64,000 nucleotides of DNA from Opitutaceae bacterium (GCA_027482185.1 JAIXWF010000013.1:434001-498000); one strand, 5' to 3'; positions 26,242 to 34,652 are shown, numbered from the stretch's first letter. The notes: generated by a model from the letters alone, not told the origin. Translations and numbers: made by a program.

Positions 26242-26664
26242 ATGTCCCACTGGAACGCGCATTTTGAGACCGGGCACCTGTCGATCGATGCGGAGCATCG
26301 GGAATTCCTGCGCCAGTTGGACGCTTTGAAGGAGGCGATCGACGCCGGCGCCGGCCGCGAAAAAGTCGTGGAACTGATCGTCGTGCTCCAGCGGTACGTG
26401 CTGGGGCATTTTGCCCGCGAGGAGGCGCACATGCGGCGCGTCGGCTGTCCGGCGCACGACGCAAACTGCGCGGCCCACCGCGAGTTTGCACTGAAGTTCG
26501 ACCGCTGGCTGGAGTTGCTTACCTACGGCGGTACGCCGGTGTCTTTGCTGCTGGAGGTTCACCGCGAATCATTGGCCTGGATCAACCACCACATCCTGAA
26601 GGTGGATTGCGCGCTGCGGAGCTGTCCGACCCACGGGCCAGATAAGTCGTCCCCGGCGCCGTAG
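26242..26664 (+). CDS. Bacteriohemerythrin
   Basis: A 140-residue four-helix-bundle protein binding a non-heme diiron centre and O2. The expected ligands are present: His in GHLSIDAEHREFL, HF-x2-EE (GHFAREEAHM) in helix 3, paired His in CPAHDANCAAHREF, and a final H/D pair in HHILKVDC. Bacteriohemerythrins store or sense oxygen, or deliver it to enzymes; the cytosolic location follows from the lack of a signal peptide. Length is typical (about 130-140). Gene neighbours (dacA, divergent; an M28 peptidase, downstream) give no hint of the role. The Cys-rich C-terminus (DCALRSCPTH) is unusual for the family. Confidence 0.9.
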   Translation: MSHWNAHFETGHLSIDAEHREFLRQLDALKEAIDAGAGREKVVELIVVLQRYVLGHFAREEAHMRRVGCPAHDANCAAHREFALKFDRWLELLTYGGTPVSLLLEVHRESLAWINHHILKVDCALRSCPTHGPDKSSPAP

Positions 26665-26733
26665 CCCTCCGCGTCGGCGGGGCTGCGGCGAAGAACGCGT
26701 TGCCTCGGCCGAGGCGGACGATTGCCTGCGGGC

Positions 26734-28212
26734 ATGAGCGAAATCGCCTTTTTCCGCCGGGTTGCCGTGACCGTGATCGCCTGGGCTTCCGGCAATTCCC
26801 TGTTCGCCGGTCCGGGCTTGGCGGAGATCCGCGAAGCGGACCTGAAGCGGGACGTCTACGCGCTGGCCGATCCGCATTTCAACGGTCGCTCGGCCGGGAC
26901 GATCGACGAACTTAAGGCCGCGGCGTGGCTCGCCGAGCGCTACCGCGCCATCGGCCTCGTGCCCGCGGGCGACGACGGCACGTACTTCCAGTACTTCACC
27001 CTTTGGCGCAACCAACTCAGCGAACGCGCGACCGTGTCGCTCGACGGCGCGCCGTTGGAAATGTGGCGCGACGTCGCGGTGGCCCAGCTCGCCCACGCGA
27101 CGATCGACGCGCCGGTGGTGTACCTCGGACCCGCCGCGGCGGTCGATCTGGCCGCCGCCGAGGTCGCCGGGCGGGTCGTCGCGCTGGAGGCCAATCCCGC
27201 GGAATTCAATCCGGCGATGTCGCTGCCGACCTGGCGGTACGCCCGCAGCCAATACACGAAGTACGGCCTGCCACTGCTCCGGCGCGGTGCCGCCGCGATC
27301 ATCTTTGTCAACGACGAGGTCGGCGAGAAGTGCTGGGACGATTCGGTCGAGAACTTCAAACGCGGCACCTATGCGCTCGAGGGCGACCCCAACGCCGCCG
27401 TCACCGCCGTCGCGCCCGTGCTGTGGGTGCGCGCCGCGGCGAAGGCCCGCCTGCAGGGCGGCAAAGCCGTGCTCAAGGCGACGCTCGGCGTCGACCGTTA
27501 CCCGTACCCGTCCGTCAACGTCGTCGGCAAAGTCGCGGGCACCGACGCGAAGCTGGCGGCGGAGCACGTGCTGTACAGCGGCCACACGGATGCGCACGGC
27601 ATCCGCAATCCGATCAAGGGCGACCGCATTTACCACGGGGCCGACGACAATTGCAGCGCCGATGCAGCGCTGCTGGCCTGCGCCCGCGCGTTCGTGCGGC
27701 ACCCGGGCAAACGCTCCGTCCTCTTCGTGATCCACGGCGCGGAGGAACGCGGCCTGTTCGGCTCGCGGTACTATGCGGCCAATCCCACCGTGCCGGCCGC
27801 CAGCATCGTGGCCGTGTTGAACGGCGAAATGATCGGGCGCAACGATCCGAAAACCGCGACCCTGCTCGGCGCGACGGCCCCGCACAAAAATTCCGACGCA
27901 CTGGTGACGATGGCGCTGGCGGCCAACGCCGAGGGGCCGGGTTTCACGGTGGAAACAGCGTGGGATTCGCCGAGCCACCCCGAGGGCTGGTACTTCCGCA
28001 GCGACCACCTGCCGTACGCGCGGCTCAACATTCCCGCGGTCATGTTCACCACCTTGCTCCACCCGGACTACCACACGCCGCAGGACAACGCGCAGAACAT
28101 CGACTACGCGAAGCTCACCCGGATGACCGAGTGGATGTACCGCACCGGCTGGAAGGTCGCCGACGCGGCCGAGCGGCCCGCGGTGAATCCGGACTTCAAG
28201 TTGGAGCGGTGA
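26734..28212 (+). CDS. M28-family metallopeptidase, exported
   Basis: A 492-residue zinc aminopeptidase-like protein. A hydrophobic N-terminus (FFRRVAVTVIAWASGNSLFA) suggests a signal peptide or anchor. A PA-like insert spans about residues 110-250. The M28 metal ligands are visible: H/D in YSGHTDAHG, D in GADDN, the catalytic Glu pair in HGAEERGLFGS, D/E in the following strand and the last His in HPDYHTPQDN. Such enzymes remove N-terminal residues from peptides outside the cytoplasm. ATG 26734 was taken; a TTG four codons earlier is possible. The second M28 gene (56012-57640) has the same plan but is only distantly similar. The array after the stop is a 7-bp repeat. Confidence 0.88.
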   Translation: MSEIAFFRRVAVTVIAWASGNSLFAGPGLAEIREADLKRDVYALADPHFNGRSAGTIDELKAAAWLAERYRAIGLVPAGDDGTYFQYFTLWRNQLSERATVSLDGAPLEMWRDVAVAQLAHATIDAPVVYLGPAAAVDLAAAEVAGRVVALEANPAEFNPAMSLPTWRYARSQYTKYGLPLLRRGAAAIIFVNDEVGEKCWDDSVENFKRGTYALEGDPNAAVTAVAPVLWVRAAAKARLQGGKAVLKATLGVDRYPYPSVNVVGKVAGTDAKLAAEHVLYSGHTDAHGIRNPIKGDRIYHGADDNCSADAALLACARAFVRHPGKRSVLFVIHGAEERGLFGSRYYAANPTVPAASIVAVLNGEMIGRNDPKTATLLGATAPHKNSDALVTMALAANAEGPGFTVETAWDSPSHPEGWYFRSDHLPYARLNIPAVMFTTLLHPDYHTPQDNAQNIDYAKLTRMTEWMYRTGWKVADAAERPAVNPDFKLER

Positions 28213-28217
28213 TTCAA

Positions 28218-28281
28218 AGCCGGAGTTCGGAAACCGGAGACCGGAGGTTCCAAAACCGGAATGCGGAAACCGGAGACCGGA
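28218..28281 (+). repeat. Heptanucleotide-period repeat, CCGGA family
   Basis: Nine 7-bp units with one single-base slip (at 28253), including AACCGGA three times and GACCGGA twice. An 18-bp word starting CGGAAACCGGAG occurs at 28228 and again 36 bp later at 28264. It begins 6 bp after the M28 gene stop. Confidence 0.75.
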
Positions 28282-28380
28282 AAAACTCCGCGGTTTGGGG
28301 AGCCGCTTGGGGAAATGGAAATCGCAGTTGAGGAAACGCGGGGCGGCCTGCGCCCGAGTTGGTCGGCCCGGCGGCTCGGT

Positions 28381-28415
28381 CTTTCATCGTTCAACCTTCA
28401 ACTCCCAACTCCGCC
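28381..28415 (+). repeat. Heptanucleotide-period repeat, CCTTCAA family
   Basis: Five units in strict 7-bp phase, for example CGTTCAA, CCTTCAA, between the M28 gene and the converging YdeI-like gene. This is the same family as 3406-3440 and, on the other strand, 1773-1806. Confidence 0.65.
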
Positions 28416-28430
28416 TCGCTTGGGTTCCAC

Positions 28431-29000
28431 TCAGACGAGGTGGGCAAGGCGGCGGCCGGCGGATGAATCCGCGAGCAATTGCGCGAAACGCCGGGTCCGG
28501 GTTTCCGGTTTCTTCGCCGCAACGATCCAATGCAGGGCGTTGCGCCGGTAACCGGGCGGTTGGGCCGAGAAGAATTTCCAGGCGGGGGCGTCGGCGCGGA
28601 AACGCTTCGTTTCCGCCGGCGCGAGCCGGGGAGCCGTCTTGGTTTCGAACGAATACACGCCGGTTTTGCGCGGATCGCGCGCGGCGAAAGCGGCGAGGCC
28701 GGCGGGATGCATGCGGCCCGCCGCGGTGAGGCGCGCGACGTGGGCCACGTTCACGTTGCTCCAGATGCTGCCGGGTTTGCGCGGCGTGAAGCGGTGCTGG
28801 TAGCGCTCGGCGTCGAGCGACTTCATGACGCCGTCGATCCATCCGAAGCAGAGGGCTTCGTCCACGGCTTCCTGATACGTGATCCCGCGCCGGGCGGACG
28901 ATTTCTTGTAGAAGCCGACGTAGCACTCCTGCGCGGCGGCGTGGTGCCGTTCCAGCCAACGGCGGAAAGCGGCGGCGTCGGGATGGAAAATCGGTTCCAC
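28431..29000 (-). CDS. YdeI/OmpD-associated family protein
   Basis: A 189-residue protein of the YdeI / bacteriocin-protection (OmdA) family. Typical landmarks are the N-terminal FHPDAAAFRRWLERHH segment, YVGFYKK, the EAVDEALCFGWIDG motif (about residues 44-57), and the RFTPRKPGSIWSNVN motif (about residues 70-84). A helical C-terminal region ends in the YRRNALHWIVAAKKPETRTR segment, which is the second conserved block. The family is common and cytosolic, but its biochemical role is unknown. It lies 30 bp downstream of prfC on the same strand and may be cotranscribed. There are no signs of transfer: codon use resembles its neighbours. Confidence 0.88.
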   Translation of the reverse strand: MEPIFHPDAAAFRRWLERHHAAAQECYVGFYKKSSARRGITYQEAVDEALCFGWIDGVMKSLDAERYQHRFTPRKPGSIWSNVNVAHVARLTAAGRMHPAGLAAFAARDPRKTGVYSFETKTAPRLAPAETKRFRADAPAWKFFSAQPPGYRRNALHWIVAAKKPETRTRRFAQLLADSSAGRRLAHLV

Positions 29001-29030
29001 GGGAATCGGCGCCGCGATCCGGGCCGCGGC

Positions 29031-30704
29031 TCAGGCTTTGGCGACCCGGGTCTGCTCGAGCGGGAGGTCGTGCAGTTTCAATTCGGGATTCTTTTCCGTG
29101 AAGTAGCGCAGCGTCCACTCGTTGGGGAAGAGGGCGACGGGCTGGTCGAATTTGTCGGCGCCGAAACTGACGCCGCTGGCGACGACGATGGCGTGGGGAT
29201 TGGCGAGGGCCGGGTGCGGCTCGAGCCATTTCAGGAGGGTCCACGGCGTGGGCGTGAGGCGCGACTCGGCGCCGTATTCGGCCTGGAGGCGCCATTGCAC
29301 GACTTCGAATTGCAGCGGGCCGACGGCGGCGAGCAGGGTGGAGCCGGGCGGGGCGTTGCGGGCGGTGAAGGCCTGGACGACGCCTTCCTGCAGCAACTGC
29401 TCGAGGCCGGCGCGGTAGCGCTTGGCGTCGCCGGTGTTCGGATTGGAAATGTAGGTGAAGACCTCGGGCGGGAAGCGCGGGATCTCGTCGTAGGCGATCT
29501 CCTTGTCGGCGGTGAGCGTGTCGCCGATGCCGAATTCGCTGTGGCCGACGAGGCCGATGACGTCGCCGGGCCAGGCTTCGTCGACCGTCTCGCGTTCCTG
29601 GCCGAAGAGCTTGTGCGAGGAGGAGAGGCGCATCGTTTTGCCGGTGCGCTGGTGCGTGACCATCATGTCGCGCTCGAATTTGCCGGAGCAGATGCGGAGA
29701 AACGCGATGCGGTCGCGGTGCTTCGGATCCATGTTGGCCTGGATCTTGAAGACGAAGCCGGAGAACTTGTCGTGGGCGACGGGGATCTCGCGTTTCGGCG
29801 TATCCGCGGCGGCAGGACCGGCGGCGGGATCGGGCTTCGCGGCGGAGGCGACCGTGACGACGGACCGGCGCGGGGCGGGCGGGACGGAGTCGTGGAGGAA
29901 ACCGTCGAGCAGGAGCTGGATGCCGAAATTGTTCACGGCGCTGCCGAAGTAGACGGGGGTCTGCTTGCCGGCGCGGATTGCTTCTAGGTCGAAGGGATGG
30001 CCGGCGCCGTCGAGCATCGCGAGCTGCTCCTTCACCTCGTTGAAGGTGTAGTCGTCGAGTTTCTCGCGGACGATCGGGTCGTCGAGGTCGGCGACGCTGA
30101 CGGGCGCGTGGTACTTGCCGCCAGGGACGCGTTCGAAGAGGTGGACCTCGCGCGTGCGGCGGTCGAAGACCCCGCGGAAGCCGGGGCCGTTGCCCAGGGG
30201 CCAGATCACGGGCGAGGACTGGAGGCCGAGGACGGTTTCGAGTTCGTCGAGCAGCTCGAGCGCATTGCGCGTCGGCCGGTCGCACTTGTTCATGAACGTG
30301 AAGATGGGCACGCCGCGGCGGCGGCAGACCTCGAAGAGCTTGCGGGTCTGGGCTTCGACGCCCTTGGCGGCGTCGATCACCATCAAGGCGGCGTCGACGG
30401 CGGTGAGGACGCGGTAGGTGTCCTCGGAGAAGTCCTTGTGGCCGGGCGTGTCGAGCAGGTTGACCGCGTAGCCGCTGTAGTCGAATTGGAGGACGGTCGA
30501 GCTGATCGAGATGCCGCGCTGTTTCTCGAGTTCCATCCAGTCCGAGGCGGTGGCGCGCTGGTTTTTGCGCGCGGTGACGGAGCCGGCGAGGTGGATGGCG
30601 TTGCCGTAGAGGAGGAATTTCTCGGTCAGCGTCGTCTTGCCCGCGTCGGGGTGGGAGATGATCGCGAAGGTGCGACGGCGGGCGATTTCGGCGGCGGGAG
30701 ACAT
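29031..30704 (-). CDS. prfC: Peptide chain release factor 3
   Basis: A 557-residue translational GTPase that recycles RF1/RF2 from terminated ribosomes. The G-domain motifs are all present: G1 HPDAGKTTLTE (about residues 18-28), G2/switch I SDWMELEKQRGISI, G3 LDTPGHKDF and G4 NKCD. Domain II follows, with the RF3-specific C-terminal region after it. A Pro/Ala-rich insertion of about 30 residues around DSVPPAPRRSVVTVASAAKP is longer than in Escherichia coli RF3 (529 residues). ATG 30704 gives the family start MSPAAEIARRRTFA; upstream frame is open but non-homologous. The gene is divergent from the diheme cytochrome gene. Confidence 0.95.
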   Translation of the reverse strand: MSPAAEIARRRTFAIISHPDAGKTTLTEKFLLYGNAIHLAGSVTARKNQRATASDWMELEKQRGISISSTVLQFDYSGYAVNLLDTPGHKDFSEDTYRVLTAVDAALMVIDAAKGVEAQTRKLFEVCRRRGVPIFTFMNKCDRPTRNALELLDELETVLGLQSSPVIWPLGNGPGFRGVFDRRTREVHLFERVPGGKYHAPVSVADLDDPIVREKLDDYTFNEVKEQLAMLDGAGHPFDLEAIRAGKQTPVYFGSAVNNFGIQLLLDGFLHDSVPPAPRRSVVTVASAAKPDPAAGPAAADTPKREIPVAHDKFSGFVFKIQANMDPKHRDRIAFLRICSGKFERDMMVTHQRTGKTMRLSSSHKLFGQERETVDEAWPGDVIGLVGHSEFGIGDTLTADKEIAYDEIPRFPPEVFTYISNPNTGDAKRYRAGLEQLLQEGVVQAFTARNAPPGSTLLAAVGPLQFEVVQWRLQAEYGAESRLTPTPWTLLKWLEPHPALANPHAIVVASGVSFGADKFDQPVALFPNEWTLRYFTEKNPELKLHDLPLEQTRVAKA

Positions 30705-30818
30705 GGACAAAGGGACCCGAGGGAAACGGGAATCGCGGGGCGAGGGAAGAGCGAACTCGCGGGCGGGCGGGCGAAACGCTTGCCCCGGGTGCGTCCGCGG
30801 GCCAACAACGGGGACCCC

Positions 30819-31718
30819 ATGAACCGCACGGCGAAGATCTTCGTGTACGGCTTCGCCTTGCTGGTCGCCGCCAGCCTGGCCTTCGGAGCCTGGATCCAAT
30901 GGCAAAGCCACCGCCGCCTGAAGCGCGTGTACGCGATCACGGTCGCGCCCGTGCCGGTGCCGGTCGGGGCGGAGGCCGTGGCCCGCGGCAAGCACCTGGC
31001 GATGACGCGCGGGTGCGTCGACTGCCACGGTGCCAATTTGGCCGGCCTGACGGTGATCGACGACGGGGCGATGGGCCGCATCGACGGGCCGAATTTGACC
31101 CGCGGCGCCGGCGGCCTGCCCGCCGACTATTCGGACGACGATTACATCCGCGCCATCCGCCACGGCGTGAACCGCGAGGGCCGGGGACTGTTCCTGATGC
31201 CTTCGACGGATTATGCGACGCTTTCGGATGCCGACATGGGCGCGTTGATCGCGTACCTGCGCTCCGTGCCGGCCGTGGACAAGCCGCGGGGTCCGGTGGC
31301 GCCGGGGCCGGTGGCGAAGGCGTTGCTGGCGACGGGCCGGTTGCGGTTGGCCGCGCAGGAAATCGAACACGCGCGCATCAAGCCTTCGCAGGTGGCGCCG
31401 GCGGCGAACGCGGAGTACGGCCGCTATGTGGCCGCGAGCTGCACGGGATGCCACGGGCCCAATTTGTCCGGGGGCAAAATTGCGGCGGGACCGCCGACCT
31501 TGCCACCGGCCGCGAACCTGACGCCGCACCCCGACGGTCGGTTGGCGCAGTGGACGGAGGCGGACTTCGTGCGCGCGCTGCGCACGCAGCGGCGGCCGGA
31601 CGGCAGCGAGATCAGTCCGGTGATGCCGAAAGCCTTCGGCGGGCTCGACGACCTCGAGCTCAAGGCGCTATGGGCCTACCTGCGGACCTTGCCGCCGAAG
31701 CCGCTGGGCAAACGCTGA
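30819..31718 (+). CDS. Diheme cytochrome c, membrane-anchored
   Basis: A 299-residue c-type cytochrome with an N-terminal signal anchor (IFVYGFALLVAASLAFGAWI) and two heme c sites, CVDCH (about residues 67-71) and CTGCH (about residues 208-212). Each is the start of a cytochrome-c fold with a distal Met (LFLMPSTDY and SPVMPKAFGG). The layout resembles the cytochrome subunits of alcohol or sorbose dehydrogenases and other periplasmic electron carriers, but no dehydrogenase gene is next to it. The rlmI-like gene follows after 56 bp. ATG 30819 is the only start that gives a sensible anchor; the open frame continues upstream antisense to prfC and is not coding. Confidence 0.9.
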   Translation: MNRTAKIFVYGFALLVAASLAFGAWIQWQSHRRLKRVYAITVAPVPVPVGAEAVARGKHLAMTRGCVDCHGANLAGLTVIDDGAMGRIDGPNLTRGAGGLPADYSDDDYIRAIRHGVNREGRGLFLMPSTDYATLSDADMGALIAYLRSVPAVDKPRGPVAPGPVAKALLATGRLRLAAQEIEHARIKPSQVAPAANAEYGRYVAASCTGCHGPNLSGGKIAAGPPTLPPAANLTPHPDGRLAQWTEADFVRALRTQRRPDGSEISPVMPKAFGGLDDLELKALWAYLRTLPPKPLGKR

Positions 31719-31774
31719 CGGCGGCCGCCGCACAATTTTGTGGCGGTGGCGCGCATTCGGGCAAACGTGGGCGC

Positions 31775-32959
31775 GTGGCTGTCCCGACCTCGCTCAAACT
31801 CCGACCGAACGCGCGTTCCCGCGCCCTCAACGGGCACCCGTGGGTGTTTGCCAACGAGGTCGAGGCGCTGTTGCCGGAGAGCCACGACGGCGAAGTCGTG
31901 GAATGCCGCGACCGCACCGGTCGCCTGATCGGGACGGGCATCTGCAATTCGAAGTCGCAGATCGTGTGGCGGCGCCTGAGCCGGGACCGCGTGTCGCTGG
32001 ATGCCGGATACATCCGCGGAGCCCTGGAACGGGCGCTGGCGCGGCGTCCCGCGGTGCGGCCCGGGCAGCCGGCGCCTTGCCGGCGGCTCGTCTGGAGCGA
32101 ATCGGACGACCTGCCCGGCGTGGTGGTCGACCAGTTCGGCGAGGCGCTGGTGGTGCAGATCCAGACCCTCGCGATGGAAAAACGCTCGGCGCTGATCGGC
32201 GACCTGCTGGCCGAGCTGGTGCAGCCGGCGGAGATCATTTTCCGGAACGACGCGCCGATCCGGCGGCTGGAAGGGTTGCCCTTCGAGGTGCACACGCGTT
32301 CGGGCAAGGCGTGGGAGCCGCGCTGGGTGACGATCGACGGCTTCGATTATTGGTTGGACCTGCAGCAGGGCCAGAAAACGGGATTCTACCTCGACCAGCG
32401 GGCGCAGCATGCGGCCGTGGCGAAGTACTGCGGCGGCGCGCGGGTGCTGGATGCGTTCTGCAACCAGGGCGCTTTCGCCCTGCACGCGGCGCGCGCGGGT
32501 GCGGCCGAAGTGCTGGGCTTGGACAGCGCGGAAGACGCGATCGCGGCGGCGCGCCGGAACGCGGAACGCAACGGCGTGAAGGCGGATTTCCAGGTCGCGA
32601 ACGTGTTCGATTGGTTCAACGCGCCGGACCGCGGGGTGGAGCCGCTGTGGGACGTGATCGTGCTGGATCCGCCGCCCTTCGCGAAATCGAAGAGCGCGCT
32701 CGAGGGCGCGTTGCGCGGTTACAAGGAGATCAATCTCCGGGCGCTGCAGCGGCTGGCGCCGGGCGGAGTGTTGGCGACGTACACGTGCTCGCACCACATG
32801 CAGGATGCGGAGTTGCGCCAAGTGCTGGCCGACGCCGCGACGGATGCGAAACGCAAACTCCGCGTGCTCGAGTGGGCCCACCAGCCGTCGGATCATCCGG
32901 TGCTGGCGACGATGGCCGAGAGTGAGTACCTCCGCGGGTACATTCTGCGCGTGAATTGA
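31775..32959 (+). CDS. rlmI: Class I SAM-dependent rRNA methyltransferase, RlmI-like
   Basis: A 394-residue methyltransferase close in length to Escherichia coli RlmI (396), which makes m5C1962 in 23S rRNA. It begins with a PUA domain (LNGHPWVFANEVEALLPES, then the strand GTGICNSKSQIVWRRLS), followed by the central EEHUD-like domain and a Rossmann methyltransferase. The SAM motif is VLDAFCNQGAFALHAARAGA and the catalytic motif is VLDPPPFAKSK, as in the family. The start is a GTG at 31775; no ATG fits before the PUA domain. RlmI-family members can also modify other positions, so the target is inferred. The divergent prfC and the preceding cytochrome give no functional link. Confidence 0.88.
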   Translation: MAVPTSLKLRPNARSRALNGHPWVFANEVEALLPESHDGEVVECRDRTGRLIGTGICNSKSQIVWRRLSRDRVSLDAGYIRGALERALARRPAVRPGQPAPCRRLVWSESDDLPGVVVDQFGEALVVQIQTLAMEKRSALIGDLLAELVQPAEIIFRNDAPIRRLEGLPFEVHTRSGKAWEPRWVTIDGFDYWLDLQQGQKTGFYLDQRAQHAAVAKYCGGARVLDAFCNQGAFALHAARAGAAEVLGLDSAEDAIAAARRNAERNGVKADFQVANVFDWFNAPDRGVEPLWDVIVLDPPPFAKSKSALEGALRGYKEINLRALQRLAPGGVLATYTCSHHMQDAELRQVLADAATDAKRKLRVLEWAHQPSDHPVLATMAESEYLRGYILRVN

Positions 32960-33054
32960 CGCGGCGAGCCGGCGATGTTTCGGCCGCCGGAGTGTCCGGC
33001 CGGCGAGTTGATCCTTGAGTGCCCGGGCCGATTCCGGCCTAGTTCATTTCTCCG

Positions 33055-33438
33055 ATGGCACGGCCGACCAATGCGTTGATTGTGGACGATGAACCGCACG
33101 TGCGGATGTTCGCGCGGATGTTGCTGCGCGAAATCGGCATCACGGAAGTTTGGGAAGCGGCCGACGGCGTGAAGGCGGTGGAGTTCCTGAACCAGTACGA
33201 ACCCCAGCTGATGCTCCTCGATATCAATATGCCGAACATGAACGGCATGGAATTGCTGCAGGAGTTGCACGGTGCCGGCTGGGAGGTGCCGGTGATCGTC
33301 CTGAGTTCCGAGAGCGCGATGAAGACCGTGCAAGATGCGGCGGCGCTCGGCGCCTGCGGGTATATCCTCAAGCACAGCCCGAAGCAGGAGGCGCTGAAGA
33401 ATCTGCGGGAGTTGGTCGACGGCTTGGCCGAGGAATAG
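33055..33438 (+). CDS. CheY-like single-domain response regulator
   Basis: A 127-residue stand-alone receiver. D11 and D12 (IVDDEP) bind Mg, D56 in LLDINMP is the phosphoacceptor, a Ser in VLSSES takes the Thr/Ser position and K in YILKHS is the conserved lysine. No output domain is present, so it acts by protein contact. No chemotaxis or kinase gene is adjacent; partners could be any hybrid kinase in the genome. It starts at ATG 33055 after a pyrimidine-rich leader (TTTCTCCG). A 9-bp-period tandem array begins 64 bp after its stop. Confidence 0.92.
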   Translation: MARPTNALIVDDEPHVRMFARMLLREIGITEVWEAADGVKAVEFLNQYEPQLMLLDINMPNMNGMELLQELHGAGWEVPVIVLSSESAMKTVQDAAALGACGYILKHSPKQEALKNLRELVDGLAEE

Positions 33439-33502
33439 GACGAGTGGGTGCGGAAGCTTGCGGGGGGGCGGGATGCCCAAGGTGCTTCGCACGCCGGGAT
33501 GG

Positions 33503-33592
33503 GACCTATGCGACCTATAGGACGTATAGGACCCATATGACTTATAGGACTTATGGGTCCTCTGGGTCCCATGAGTCCCATGGGCGCATGCG
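33503..33592 (+). repeat. Tandem array of ten degenerate 9-bp units
   Basis: Ten consecutive 9-bp units run without slippage. Early units resemble GACCTATAG or GACTTATAG and late units resemble GTCCCATGG. Because the period is a multiple of three, every frame is open across it (Thr-Tyr-Arg on the plus strand, Gly-Pro-Ile-like on the minus), which produces false ORFs. The first and last units are close to inverse copies of one another, so the array can fold on itself. Confidence 0.85.
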
Positions 33593-33645
33593 GCAGATAG
33601 GATCTGCGGCCGGCCGCGGTGCGCCGCTCGCACCGCTCGCGCCGC

Positions 33646-33864
33646 TCAGCCGGAGAGGCCGGGCTGGCGCAGCAAGCCGGTGCAGCGCTGCAGGAGCGTC
33701 GGGCGGCGGAAGACGTTGATCACGCGGAACGCGACCAGATCGCGCAGCACCGCGGGCCGCGGCGGCTGGATCGCCAGCGGGGAACGCGGGCTCTCGGGCA
33801 AGGGCAGCCAGGAGTCGCGGGAGATTTCGGTGCCGGCGGGGAAGAAGGAGGGAGACAGTTTCAT
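33646..33864 (-). CDS. Small hypothetical protein downstream of lexA (72 residues)
   Basis: An unrecognised short ORF from ATG 33864 (MKLSPSFFPAGTEISRD). Nearly every codon ends in G or C, as in the confident genes here, which argues for real coding. It is Pro-rich in the centre (PLPESPRSPLAIQPPRPA), followed by a basic helix (LRDLVAFRVINVFRRPTLLQ) with no signal peptide. It lies 150 bp downstream of lexA on the same strand. SOS regulators are often followed by repair genes, but nothing in this sequence resembles ImuA, SulA or a polymerase. An upstream in-frame TTG at 33897 would add 11 residues. Confidence 0.5.
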   Translation of the reverse strand: MKLSPSFFPAGTEISRDSWLPLPESPRSPLAIQPPRPAVLRDLVAFRVINVFRRPTLLQRCTGLLRQPGLSG

Positions 33865-34014
33865 GGCGAGGAGGTGGGTGGTTTGGAAAAGGGACAAGGA
33901 GTACCTGACGAGTGCAGAAGCATCGTCCGGGATCCGGATACCGGATCGAGGGGAGGAGCGGGGACGCGGCGTTGGGCCGGGTCGGGGCAGCCGGCGGCGG
34001 CTGCGGCGGGCGGA

Positions 34015-34635
34015 TCAGTTTACCTGGGTGCGGATCAGACCGATCATCACGCCCTGGATGATCAGTTCCTGGACGGGCAGGAGATCGGGGTAGCGCGGGT
34101 TCTCGGCGCGGAGAAACGGGCGGCCGCGCTGGACGAGGTAGCGTTTGAGGGTGGATTCGCCGTCGATGAGGGCGGCGACGATGTCGAGCGGACGCGGCTC
34201 GCGCGGCGTCACGAAGACCGTGTCGCCGTCGAGGATGCTGGCGTCGATCATCGAGTCGCCGCGCACGCGCAGGGCGAAGACCTTGGTGTCCGGGCGGACG
34301 CCGAGGGTGGCGGTATCGACGGAAATGTAGCTGTCGGCCTCCTGCTGTTCCGCGGCGATGGGCAGACCGGCGGGGATCGTGCCGAAGAGCGGAATCTCGA
34401 TCAGGCAGCCGCGGCGCGGATGCGAGGCCGGCAGAAGGCCGCGGGCCTTGCCGTCGAGGCGGCGCAGGGCGCCTTTTTCGGTCAGCGCGTCGACGTGGCG
34501 CTTGATGCCGAAGGGACTGGCGAGGCCGAAGTGGGCCTGGATCTCACGGAGCGAAGGCGCGACGCCGTGGTCGCGGTGGTGGGCGTTGATGAAATCGAGG
34601 ACCTGCTGCTGTCGATCGGTGAGGGGCTCGCTCAT
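34015..34635 (-). CDS. lexA: SOS-response repressor LexA
   Basis: A 206-residue repressor-protease. The N-terminal winged HTH (residues 1-65; PSLREIQAHFGLASPFGIKR contains the recognition helix) is joined to an S24 peptidase domain. The self-cleavage bond Ala89-Gly90 (TIPAGLP), nucleophile Ser128 (RGDSM) and Lys164 (STLKRY) are all present, so it should be inactivated by RecA-stimulated autocleavage. The start ATG at 34635 is immediately next to a perfect palindrome of the TGTTC-N4-GAACA type, implying autoregulation. No Shine-Dalgarno sequence can be placed, since the operator occupies that position. The gene is separated from the YbaL-type antiporter by 86 bp. Confidence 0.96.
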   Translation of the reverse strand: MSEPLTDRQQQVLDFINAHHRDHGVAPSLREIQAHFGLASPFGIKRHVDALTEKGALRRLDGKARGLLPASHPRRGCLIEIPLFGTIPAGLPIAAEQQEADSYISVDTATLGVRPDTKVFALRVRGDSMIDASILDGDTVFVTPREPRPLDIVAALIDGESTLKRYLVQRGRPFLRAENPRYPDLLPVQELIIQGVMIGLIRTQVN

Positions 34636-34636
34636 A

Positions 34637-34652
34637 GTGTTCAGGCGAACAC
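34637..34652. promoter_or_regulatory. lexA: LexA-binding site (SOS box) before lexA
   Basis: GTGTTC-AGGC-GAACAC is a perfect 6-bp inverted repeat with a 4-bp spacer, ending one base before the lexA start codon. The TGTTC-N4-GAACA form agrees with the LexA motif I recall being reported for Verrucomicrobia and differs from the CTGT-N8-ACAG and GAAC-N4-GTTC boxes of other phyla. Confidence 0.85.

Noticed and set aside
29997-30818. Long in-frame extension of the diheme cytochrome
   Set aside because: It lies antisense to prfC and carries no signal peptide or cytochrome features; the signal anchor begins at 30819.
33480-33592. CRISPR-like interpretation of the 9-bp array
   Set aside because: There are no spacers between units and no cas genes in the window.
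33150-33719. ORF with Thr-Tyr-Arg repeats, and the minus-strand Gly-Pro-Ile collagen-like ORF
   Set aside because: Both arise because a 9-bp tandem DNA repeat keeps all frames open. Neither has a start with coding support.
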